From an uncultured Dialister sp. (GTDB taxonomy: Bacteria > Bacillota > Negativicutes > Veillonellales > Dialisteraceae), in NCBI GenBank assembly GCA_900543455.1, contig UQRR01000123.1:1-5141 (forward strand): a stretch of 5,141 nucleotides of DNA. Reading direction: 5' to 3'. The position numbers and the translations under genes were made by a program. Under the pieces are notes generated by a model. It saw only the letters and a list, made by a program, of their open reading frames with translations, did no database searches and was not told where the DNA came from. Shown in pieces: positions 1 through 5,010 of this stretch. Each line of letters begins with the position of its first letter. Positions within the stretch are counted from its first letter, which is position 1.

Positions 1-200
1 CTTTGATTACATGCGAAAGAGGTTCAGCGGGGGAGCAGGTTCAGAGGGTTCAAAGGGGGTGGTGCGGCGCATAAAAAGCAGAAGCGCCGCGGAGTATAAA
101 TAGTGACGATGCCTGAAAGTGGCATTTAAGTCACCAGTCACTAGCTACCAGTCACTTGCGGCTCCTAATCCCTAGCTACTAATCATCCCTGCTTTCAAAC
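1..200 (+). repeat. Heptamer/hairpin repeat element, copy A (cut by window start)
   Basis: Right-hand part of an element that repeats in tandem with copy B. Its first bases (TTTGATTAC..GCGAAAG) align with the CCTTGATTGCGAATGAAAG box of B and C, so the true left end lies outside the window. GGTTCA occurs at 21, 38 and 47 in a G-rich left arm. The core is GCGGCGC (64-70) and GCGCCGC (84-90), a perfect 7-bp stem around a 13-base loop. A spacer containing GGCATTT follows. Right-arm heptamers AAGTCAC, CAGTCAC, TAGCTAC, CAGTCAC run in register from 128 to 155, then a 10-base break, then TAATCCC, TAGCTAC from 166. The copy ends in CTTTCAAAC at 192-200, the same end as copy B. No coding sequence is seen. 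The family is not one I can name. Confidence 0.85.
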
Positions 201-452
201 TTAATGCTGCGGCATGCTGCCCCTTGATTGCGAATGAAAGCCTCGCATGAATTAGAAATGAGAAATGCGAAATGCGAAATGGTGGTGCGGCACAAAAATA
301 ATGAAGCGCCGCGGAGTATAGATGATGGCGATGTCCGAAGGTGGCATTTCAGTCACTAGTCACTAGTCACTCGAGGCTCCTAATCCCTAGCTACTAATCC
401 CTAGTCACCAGTCACTAGTCACTAGTCACCAGTCACCAGCCCCTCTTTCAAA
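201..452 (+). repeat. Heptamer/hairpin repeat element, copy B (complete)
   Basis: The only copy with both ends apparently inside the window, directly abutting copy A. It begins with the CTGCCCCTTGATTGCGAATG box, followed by left-arm 7-bp units (GAATTAG, AAATGAG, AAATGCG twice) in register from 249 to 276. The core hairpin is GCGGCAC (287-293) with GCGCCGC (306-312). Its one mismatch becomes a G.U pair on the minus strand. Right-arm heptamers occupy 350-370 (CAGTCAC, then TAGTCAC twice). After the 10-base break TCGAGGCTCC, nine consecutive 7-bp units run from 381 to 443. It ends in CTTTCAAAC near 452, just before the terminator. No gene is seen; together A and B fill the 1-463 stretch downstream of tadC. 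Confidence 0.88.
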
Positions 453-463
453 CTGCGCCAACC

Positions 464-500
464 AAAAATAACTGCCAGCTCGCGCTGTCAGTTATTTTTT
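464..500 (-). terminator. Intrinsic terminator overlapping the tadC stop codon
   Basis: A strong inverted repeat pairs AAAAATAACTG (464-474) with CAGTTATTTTT (489-499). The stem continues after one mismatch with CAGC/GCTG and closes on a 4-base loop. Read on the minus strand, it ends in a T-rich run (TTATTTTT) directly after the stem. Both flanks are A/T-rich, so the structure could work in either direction. The tadC TAA at 494-492 lies inside the upstream half of the stem, so a ribosome finishing tadC would cover the hairpin base. It marks the probable 3' end of the tad transcript seen here. Confidence 0.9.
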
Positions 501-1427
501 CCCCATGGTTTCCATGAGAGAGAGAAGCGATGGCAGGAGCGCCACCACGAAGATCGCAGGGAAAATGCAGAAGACGAGCGGGAAGACCATCTTGACCGGC
601 GCCTTCATTGCCTTCGTCCGCGCCCGCTGGCGGCGGACATTTCTCATATTGTCAGCCTGAATCGTCAGCGTATCCGACATGGAAGCGCCGAGACGCTCCG
701 ACTGCGTGACGGACATGACGAAGAGGTACACATCCTGCACATCACAGCGTTTCGCCATGAACTGCATCGAACGGCGGCGGGTCATCCCCATGCGTACATC
801 GCGGAGCATGCGGGAGAGCTCGTCGATCAAGGGGCCCTTCATACGTTCGACGACCTTGCGAAGCGCCGCATCGAAGGAAAGCCCTGCCTGCACAGAAATT
901 GCGAGAAGGTCCAGCACATCCGGCAGCTGCCGCGTGATGAGAGACTGGCGTTTCTTGATGATATGATTCAGGACGCCGAAGGGAAGCAGCGCTCCCATGA
1001 ATCCCCATCCAAGGACGATGAGGAAGAACTGCGGCGGTGTGTAAACGCCCCGCCCTGCATACCAGAAGCCGAGTGCAAGCCCGAGCGCCAGACACAGGAA
1101 CCAGAGGCCGGCAAAATGAGCGACCTTCCACACGCCCTGCTTGCCGGCGAGCATGATGCGCCGCTCCATGAGCTTCGGGATCGCCGCCGGAGCGAAATAG
1201 GAGAGCGTATCCATCAGCTCGCCCAGCATACGGCCGATGGTACGCTGCAGGAAGGGGATCTTCCGAAGATCGTCCGGATCCACCATCTCTTCTTCGGCAG
1301 AAAGATCCATAAACTGATCCAGACGCCGCTGCATCTCACGCTGCGAGTCCGACTGCCGAAGTACGATGAGCGTCATCGTGATAAAAACAAATAAGGAAAT
1401 CGCAATCGCGATAGAAAATGCAAGCAT
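492..1427 (-). CDS. tadC: TadC, inner-membrane platform protein of the Tad pilus
   Basis: Second GspF/PilC-like platform protein of the Tad machine, which with TadB forms the inner-membrane base on which the TadA ATPase acts. The 311-residue protein has a first membrane helix at about residues 2-23, a charged cytoplasmic stretch, two helices at about 103-122 and 132-156, a T2SSF-type domain at about 166-296 (LPDVLDLLAISVQAGLSFDAALRKV, broken here as LPDVLDLLAISVQ at 168-180 then AGLSFDAALRKV) and a last helix at about 278-303. The motif at 168-192 and the ERLGASMSDTL stretch are typical of TadC, which separates it from the TadB paralogue in this window. The ATG start is well supported: GAGGTGAT at 1433-1440 lies 5 bases upstream and closely matches the anti-Shine-Dalgarno sequence. 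It is the last gene of the visible group; its TAA lies inside the stem of an intrinsic terminator. A 284-bp repeat-filled gap separates it from tadA. Length and domains look complete. Family assignment is confident; pilus assembly as its role is inferred from family and neighbours. Confidence 0.94.
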   Translation of the reverse strand: MLAFSIAIAISLFVFITMTLIVLRQSDSQREMQRRLDQFMDLSAEEEMVDPDDLRKIPFLQRTIGRMLGELMDTLSYFAPAAIPKLMERRIMLAGKQGVWKVAHFAGLWFLCLALGLALGFWYAGRGVYTPPQFFLIVLGWGFMGALLPFGVLNHIIKKRQSLITRQLPDVLDLLAISVQAGLSFDAALRKVVERMKGPLIDELSRMLRDVRMGMTRRRSMQFMAKRCDVQDVYLFVMSVTQSERLGASMSDTLTIQADNMRNVRRQRARTKAMKAPVKMVFPLVFCIFPAIFVVALLPSLLSLMETMGKK

Positions 1428-1442
1428 GGAGTATCACCTCGG

Positions 1443-1653
1443 TTCAGGATTAGTCCTTGGGGCGTGCTGCCCCTTGATTGGGAATGAAAGCTTTACTCAA
1501 ATGAGAAATGAGAAATGAGAAATGCGAAATGGTGGTGCGGCGCATAAGAATATGGAAGCGCCGCGGAATATAAAAAGGGCGATGGCCGAAAGTAGCATTT
1601 CAGTCACCAGTCACTAGTCACTTCCTAACCCCTAATCCCTAGCCACTCATCTC
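1443..1653 (+). repeat. Heptamer/hairpin repeat element, copy C (tadA-tadC gap)
   Basis: Occupies most of the 284-bp gap between tadA and tadC and begins only 3 bases beyond the tadC ribosome binding site. Left box: TTCAGGATTAG, then a GGGGC/GCCCC hairpin (1459-1473) and TTGATTGGGAATGAAAG. Left-arm units are AAATGAG three times and AAATGCG once, in register 1499-1526. The core is GCGGCGC (1537-1543) and GCGCCGC (1558-1564) with a 14-base loop. The right arm has CAGTCAC, CAGTCAC, TAGTCAC (1601-1621), a 4-base break, then TAACCCC, TAATCCC, TAGCCAC (1626-1646). It lacks the CTTTCAAAC end of A and B. The rest of the gap (1654-1682) shows nothing recognisable. Confidence 0.87.
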
Positions 1654-1682
1654 TCAATCGTTAGCGCAAGTCTTTATTCAGC

Positions 1683-1719
1683 AAGAATGAGCCTGCCGCT
1701 GCGCGGCCGTCTCATTCTT
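1683..1719 (-). terminator. Hairpin spanning the tadA stop codon; possible weak terminator
   Basis: AAGAATGAG (1683-1691) and CTCATTCTT (1711-1719) form a 9-bp perfect stem enclosing a second GC-rich stem, GCCGC/GCGGC on the minus strand, with a 3-base loop. The tadA TGA (1714-1712) lies within the outer stem, the same arrangement as at the end of tadC. Downstream on the minus strand there is only a short broken T run before GCTGAATAAAG, so termination would be weak. It may instead act as a 3'-end stabiliser or partial attenuator between tadA and tadC. The structure is seen; the function is inferred. Confidence 0.45.
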
Positions 1720-3106
1720 CCCAATCCCTTTCCGGCATGCGTCCGAAGAGATCCTTCGGCACGTCTACGCCGTGGATCTTGAACTTGGAGAGGAACTGCG
1801 GCTGCAGGCCGGTATACTCGAAAGAGCCCTGCGACTTGCCGTTTTCATCAAAGCCGGTCTGATGGTAACGGAAGAGGTCCTGCAGGACGATCACATTTCC
1901 TTCCATCTGCTGCACTTCGGTGATGTAGGTGATCTTGCGGGAACCGTCCTGGATGCGGGACTGGTGAATGATGAGATCGAGTGCGGAGGAGATCTGGCTG
2001 CGGATCGCCGTGACCGGCAGATCGAAGCCGCTCATGAGGACCATCGTTTCCAGACGCGAGAGCACATCGCGCGGGCTGTTCGCATGCGCGGTCGTGAGCG
2101 AGCCGTCATGACCGGTATTCATCGCTTGCAGCATATCGAGCGCCTCGCCGCTTCTGACTTCGCCGACGATGATGCGGTCCGGACGCATACGGAGGGCATT
2201 CTTCACAAGGTCTCGGATCGTGACCGCGCCCTTGCCCTCGATATTCGCCGGACGGGACTCGAGCGTCACGACATGCGGCTGCTCGAGACGGAGCTCGGCA
2301 GCATCTTCGATGGTGACGATGCGTTCATCGGCGGGAATGAAAGCAGAAAGCACATTCAGCGTGGTCGTCTTACCGGAGCCGGTACCGCCGCTGACCATGA
2401 TGTTCAACTTCGCCTTGACGCAGGCGCGCAGGAAAGAGGCCATCTGCTCCGAGAGGGTGCCGAAGGAAATCAGGTCTTCCACCGAGAGCGGTGTCTTGGA
2501 GAATTTTCGGATCGTCACACACGGCCCGGACAGAGAGAGCGGCGGGATGACGATATTGACACGGGAGCCGTCTTCGAGACGCGCATCGACGAGCGGCGAT
2601 GCTTCATCGACGTGACGGCCCAGCGGCGACACGATCTTTTCGATGATCGCCATCAGATGTGCATTATCCTGAAAACGAGCCTGCGTCAGATGGATCTTCC
2701 CCATCTTTTCCACATAAATCTTTTTCGGCCCGTTGATCATGATTTCTGTCACGGCATCATCCTTCAGGAATGGCTCGATCGGGCCAAGCCCCAGGATCTC
2801 ATCACAGATATCCGATACCAGACGCGAACGCTCGCCGCGCGGAACAGCAAAGGGATCTTCCTCGACCACACGCTGCACATAGCGCGTGATGACCGCCTCG
2901 ACCTCCTGCCGCGTATGCCTGCCGTCCAAGACCTGCTGCTGCTCAGCGGTCATATCATCGACGATGCGCCGGTGAATTCCGTTTTTCAGCTCCTGGTATC
3001 CCTCTTCGCGGGCGTTATTCGTCCGGCCGGCAAATATAGCGGCCTGTTCTTTTTTCTCGGTGCCTTCACGGCGGCCAAGACGTTCCAGAAGTGTCAAAAT
3101 CTTCAC
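1712..3106 (-). CDS. tadA: TadA/CpaF-type secretion ATPase of the Tad pilus
   Basis: Hexameric ATPase of the type II/IV secretion superfamily that powers Flp pilus assembly from the cytoplasmic face of the TadB/TadC platform. The 464-residue reading shows a charged N-terminal region (about 1-85), the N-terminal domain with LGPIEPFLKDDAVTEIMINGP at 107-127, Walker A GGTGSGKT at 240-247, an Asp box VTIEDAAELRL at 264-274, Walker B RIIVGEVRSGEA at 311-322 and a His box TGHDGSLTTAHAN at 331-343. All catalytic motifs are intact, and the C-terminal LQPQFLSKF segment is usual for CpaF. The start is uncertain. The first in-frame candidate is GTG at 3106, whose AGGA is only 2 bases away. A TTG three codons later (3097) sits 5 bases after AGGTGA and has the better spacing, which would give 461 residues. 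An in-frame stop at 3140-3142 excludes longer forms. The stop codon lies within a hairpin stem. Identity is very secure. Confidence 0.97.
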   Translation of the reverse strand: MKILTLLERLGRREGTEKKEQAAIFAGRTNNAREEGYQELKNGIHRRIVDDMTAEQQQVLDGRHTRQEVEAVITRYVQRVVEEDPFAVPRGERSRLVSDICDEILGLGPIEPFLKDDAVTEIMINGPKKIYVEKMGKIHLTQARFQDNAHLMAIIEKIVSPLGRHVDEASPLVDARLEDGSRVNIVIPPLSLSGPCVTIRKFSKTPLSVEDLISFGTLSEQMASFLRACVKAKLNIMVSGGTGSGKTTTLNVLSAFIPADERIVTIEDAAELRLEQPHVVTLESRPANIEGKGAVTIRDLVKNALRMRPDRIIVGEVRSGEALDMLQAMNTGHDGSLTTAHANSPRDVLSRLETMVLMSGFDLPVTAIRSQISSALDLIIHQSRIQDGSRKITYITEVQQMEGNVIVLQDLFRYHQTGFDENGKSQGSFEYTGLQPQFLSKFKIHGVDVPKDLFGRMPERDWEE

Positions 3107-3112
3107 CTTCCT
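3103..3112 (-). promoter_or_regulatory. Ribosome binding site with two candidate tadA starts
   Basis: The minus strand reads AGGAAGGTGA here. Its last six bases, AGGTGA, match the anti-Shine-Dalgarno sequence and stand 5 bases before a TTG at 3097-3095. The GTG at 3106-3104 is itself part of that AGGTGA, and its own upstream AGGA is only 2 bases away. Spacing therefore favours TTG as the working start, while codon preference favours GTG. Either choice leaves the ATPase domains unchanged. Confidence 0.6.
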
Positions 3113-3160
3113 TGGGGATTTGTTTATGGGTTCGCGGAGTTATTGAGATGATCGGCAACA

Positions 3161-3358
3161 AGCTGCCCTTAGAGAAGGGGGCGGCCAAAGGCCGGGATGG
3201 ACTGCCCCGAAGGGGCAGCATTCTGCAAAGCGGTAAACCTGTCATATGAATCTATCGGTGAAACTTCTATCTCTGATATCTTTTTACCGCTACGATGAAT
3301 TGTGCCTCTTCGAGGCACTCTATCCTGCGCCTTTGGCGCGCCCCTTCTTCAAGGGGCT
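3161..3358. repeat. MITE-like fold-back element F with paired three-hairpin arms
   Basis: Occupies most of the 258-bp gap between tadE and tadA. The left arm (3161-3237) and the reverse complement of the right arm (3283-3358) align over about 77 bases at roughly 70% by eye, ending internally in a perfect AGCGGTAAA/TTTACCGCT pair. Each arm carries three hairpins in the same order: a CCCTT/AAGGG stem with a 4-base loop, a 5-bp stem with an AAA or TTT loop (3182-3194; 3327-3339), and a 7-bp stem with a GAA or TTC loop (3202-3218; 3302-3318). The unpaired centre (3238-3282) is AT-rich. I see no target-site duplication and no transposase. The outermost hairpin (3340-3357) begins 8 bases after the tadE stop and has no T run. 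Confidence 0.82.
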
Positions 3359-3364
3359 ACTTCA

Positions 3365-3841
3365 TTAGGTGCTTGTCTTCGTTGTCTCATCATACATGAA
3401 ACAGTTGACCACATAGTCTGTCGGCATGCCGACGACGTTTTGGATGTAATTCACAAATGACACATCACTCTTGGTAAGCTCCAGTCTGAGCTTCGCATGA
3501 ACAGAATTTTCTGGCTTTTCATTTGTATCATTGGTGGCTTCCACCTGCACGCCATCAGCATCCGGCACATACAAATGCGTAATGACGTTCTGCTCTTTCA
3601 AAATTTGATTGTATTTGGCAGCGATAATTTGGTAATTATCTGTTCTCTGTGGTGAAGGATCTGCGCTTTCCGTATAATGCCCCACCACCGCCGCTTCGCG
3701 TGCGGCATTTCTCACGATGCCCTGCACGGTCTGGTAATCCCCGAACATGAAGCCGCAATAGATGATCCCGCAGAGAACGAGGAGAAAAATCGGCAGCAGC
3801 AGCGCAAATTCGACAATATCCTGTCCTTTTTGTCGTTTCAT
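3365..3841 (-). CDS. tadE: TadE-like pseudopilin of the Tad pilus
   Basis: Small pilin-like membrane protein of the TadE family, a minor component needed for Flp pilus assembly in studied systems. The 158 residues begin with a short basic leader (MKRQKG), then QDIVEF and a single hydrophobic helix at about 9-34, followed by a polar domain that would lie outside the inner membrane. The leader fits prepilin peptidase processing after Gly6, leaving Glu11 at mature position +5 as in type IV pilins; that cleavage is inferred. Two cysteines in the helix (24, 29) and one near the C-terminus (147) are present. The ATG at 3841 has AAAGGAGA at 3853-3860, 11 bases upstream, a slightly long spacing, and I see no better nearby start. 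It sits between tadB and tadA rather than after tadC, an unusual place. A TadF or generic TadG-like pseudopilin is possible, but the length and N-terminal GQ-EF motif favour TadE. Confidence 0.85.
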   Translation of the reverse strand: MKRQKGQDIVEFALLLPIFLLVLCGIIYCGFMFGDYQTVQGIVRNAAREAAVVGHYTESADPSPQRTDNYQIIAAKYNQILKEQNVITHLYVPDADGVQVEATNDTNEKPENSVHAKLRLELTKSDVSFVNYIQNVVGMPTDYVVNCFMYDETTKTST

Positions 3842-3904
3842 GATGCTTCGTTTCTCCTTTCGAGGGAATGGTGACGGGGACTGGTAGCTAGGGATTAGTG
3901 GCTA

Positions 3905-3928
3905 GGGATTAGGGTTCGGGGTTCGGGG
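3905..3928 (+). other. G-quadruplex motif in the tadB-tadE gap
   Basis: Four G tracts, GGG (3905-3907), GGG (3912-3914), GGGG (3918-3921) and GGGG (3925-3928), are separated by loops of 4, 3 and 3 bases, which satisfies the usual G3+N1-7 pattern. A fifth tract lies at 3939-3941. The G-rich strand is the plus strand, the template for tad transcription, so a quadruplex would form in DNA rather than in the mRNA. The motif arises from the 7-bp units GGATTAG and GGTTCGG. It is about 65-90 bp upstream of tadE. Confidence 0.7.
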
Positions 3929-3939
3929 TTCGAGGTTCG

Positions 3940-3986
3940 GGTGGCGGCTTCGCCGCGAATATATATATTGCAGCAAAGCTGCCACC
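3940..3986. repeat. 47-bp imperfect palindrome with two nested hairpins and an AT centre
   Basis: GGTGGC (3940-3945) mirrors GCCACC (3981-3986). Inside each half sits a 5-bp hairpin with a 3-base loop: GCGGC-TTC-GCCGC (3944-3956) and GCAGC-AAA-GCTGC (3970-3982). The centre is a perfect 12-bp AT palindrome (3958-3969). The two halves differ in one stem pair (G-C against A-T), and the change is compensated, so both hairpins stay intact. It lies about 100-145 bp upstream of the tadE start. Cruciform extrusion or protein binding is possible but only inferred. Confidence 0.85.
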
Positions 3987-4022
3987 ACAACCCTGAACCC
4001 ATCAACCTGAACCCGCCAACCT

Positions 4023-4985
4023 TTACACCTTTATATCTACGATCTTATGAATGATGAAGAAGCCTATGACTTCCATCACGAGGGCGGCGCCGATCGCGAT
4101 CTGGCCCATGCGTGTCGTGAGGAGCGGACGCATATATTCCGGCGACATGATGTACATGAAAAGCCCCATCGCGATCGGAAGAGCGGCAAGGATCATGCCT
4201 GCCATACGTCCCTGCGCGGTCAGTGTCTTGATCTCGCCGCGCAGCCGGATGCGGTCTAAGATGGTATCGCGGATGATATCGATGATGTCGGCCAGATTTC
4301 CGCCGACCTGCTGCTGGATGAGCACCGCAGTGACGATGAGCGAGAAGTCAGGGCTGCCCACACGCCTGTCCATCTCCGTCAGCGCGCGATCCAGAGGCTT
4401 CCCCAGATTCGTCTCGCGAAGGACGCGGGCAAATTCCGTGCTGACGGGCGGCTTCATTTCCTTGGAAATGATCTCGACCGTCTGCAGGAAGGAGAAGCCT
4501 GCCCGCAGAGAATTGGAGACCAGCGTCAGGCAGTCAGCCATCTGGTAGAGAAACGCTTTCAAACGCTTGTCGATCCGGTACTTCACATAGCCCCACTGGA
4601 AAAGGAACGTGAAGAGAGCAAAGAGCAGCGCCGCTGCGCCTTCCCCTGTGACGAGGAGCACCATGAGAAAAGCAAGAATGCTCACAGCGAAGGAAATCGC
4701 GACCATTTCGAAGCCGAGCAGCGGCAGACCTGCGCGATGCATCATGAGGTCGAGCTTCGAAGCCGTCTTCCTTCCCCCGACCCTTCGCATACGCTTGCGG
4801 AACGCATGGCGGATCTTCTGTCCGGTCGAGATGCGCTCATCCGCCGTCTCCTTCACATCGAGATAGTCCGCATACTGCTGCAGACGCTCAGACACCACCT
4901 GTTTCTTCTTCAGCGCATGACCGAGCAGGAAGAAAAGAATGAAAAAGAAAAGAAAGGCGCAAAACAGCGAGATGATAAAAATCAT
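4023..4985 (-). CDS. tadB: TadB, inner-membrane platform protein of the Tad pilus
   Basis: GspF/PilC-like platform protein that pairs with TadC in the inner membrane and couples to the TadA ATPase. The 320-residue protein has a first membrane helix at about 2-22, a basic cytoplasmic loop rich in Arg/Lys (about 57-77), two helices at about 91-112 and 115-133, a T2SSF domain at about 142-270 with NSLRAGFSFLQTVE (148-161) and NLGKPLDRAL (173-182), and two more helices at about 261-280 and 294-314. LTAQGRMAGMILAALP at 245-260 is typical of TadB. The ATG at 4985 follows AAAGGAG at 4996-5002 with a 10-base gap. It is the first gene of the visible group; repeat element D begins about 25 bases upstream of the start, so any promoter would lie within or beyond that element. 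Element E starts almost directly after its TAA. No truncation or frameshift is seen. Confidence 0.94.
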   Translation of the reverse strand: MIFIISLFCAFLFFFILFFLLGHALKKKQVVSERLQQYADYLDVKETADERISTGQKIRHAFRKRMRRVGGRKTASKLDLMMHRAGLPLLGFEMVAISFAVSILAFLMVLLVTGEGAAALLFALFTFLFQWGYVKYRIDKRLKAFLYQMADCLTLVSNSLRAGFSFLQTVEIISKEMKPPVSTEFARVLRETNLGKPLDRALTEMDRRVGSPDFSLIVTAVLIQQQVGGNLADIIDIIRDTILDRIRLRGEIKTLTAQGRMAGMILAALPIAMGLFMYIMSPEYMRPLLTTRMGQIAIGAALVMEVIGFFIIHKIVDIKV

Positions 4986-5010
4986 AGATGGTTTGCTCCT
5001 TTCTTGGAAA

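Larger units (their letters stand above)
3871..4021 (-). repeat. Heptamer/palindrome repeat element E (tadB-tadE gap)
   Basis: Fills the gap between tadB and tadE. It is best read on the minus strand, opposite to A-D. The left arm has five 7-bp units in register (4021-3987), mostly GGGTTCA-like. The core is a palindrome (3940-3986). The right arm has ten units (3940-3871) that begin as CGAACC-type and change to CTAATCC, CTAGCCA and CTAGCTA types. GGTTCA units followed by a GGTGG-starting GC-rich core and then TAATCCC/TAGCTAC units is the plan of copy A, so E is probably a diverged member of the same family in the other orientation. The two arms are also partly complementary to each other, so the whole can fold back. 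No coding sequence is seen. Confidence 0.8.

Noticed and set aside
341..443. Possible CRISPR array, because of the many short repeats
   Set aside because: The units are 7 bp and directly adjacent, with no 25-40 bp repeats separated by unique spacers and no cas genes.
679..1394. Open frames on the plus strand and in another minus frame over tadC
   Set aside because: They overlap a complete, recognisable tadC and show no motifs, so they are shadows.
1772..3151. A 459-codon open frame on the plus strand opposite tadA
   Set aside because: It mirrors nearly the whole tadA gene, has no recognisable domain, and its composition (rich in Arg, His, Asp, Leu) is what the antisense of a GC-biased gene gives. 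tadA has all its catalytic motifs.
3161..3358. Element F as an insertion sequence
   Set aside because: It is only about 200 bp, has no open frame for a transposase and no visible target-site duplication. A non-autonomous element is possible, but an IS is not.
3962..3990. Possible minus-strand promoter for tadE (TTGTGG, 17 bases, TATATA)
   Set aside because: The -35 match is only 3 of 6, and the -10 lies within the AT palindrome that any TATA-like search would hit. It is too weak to call without transcript data.
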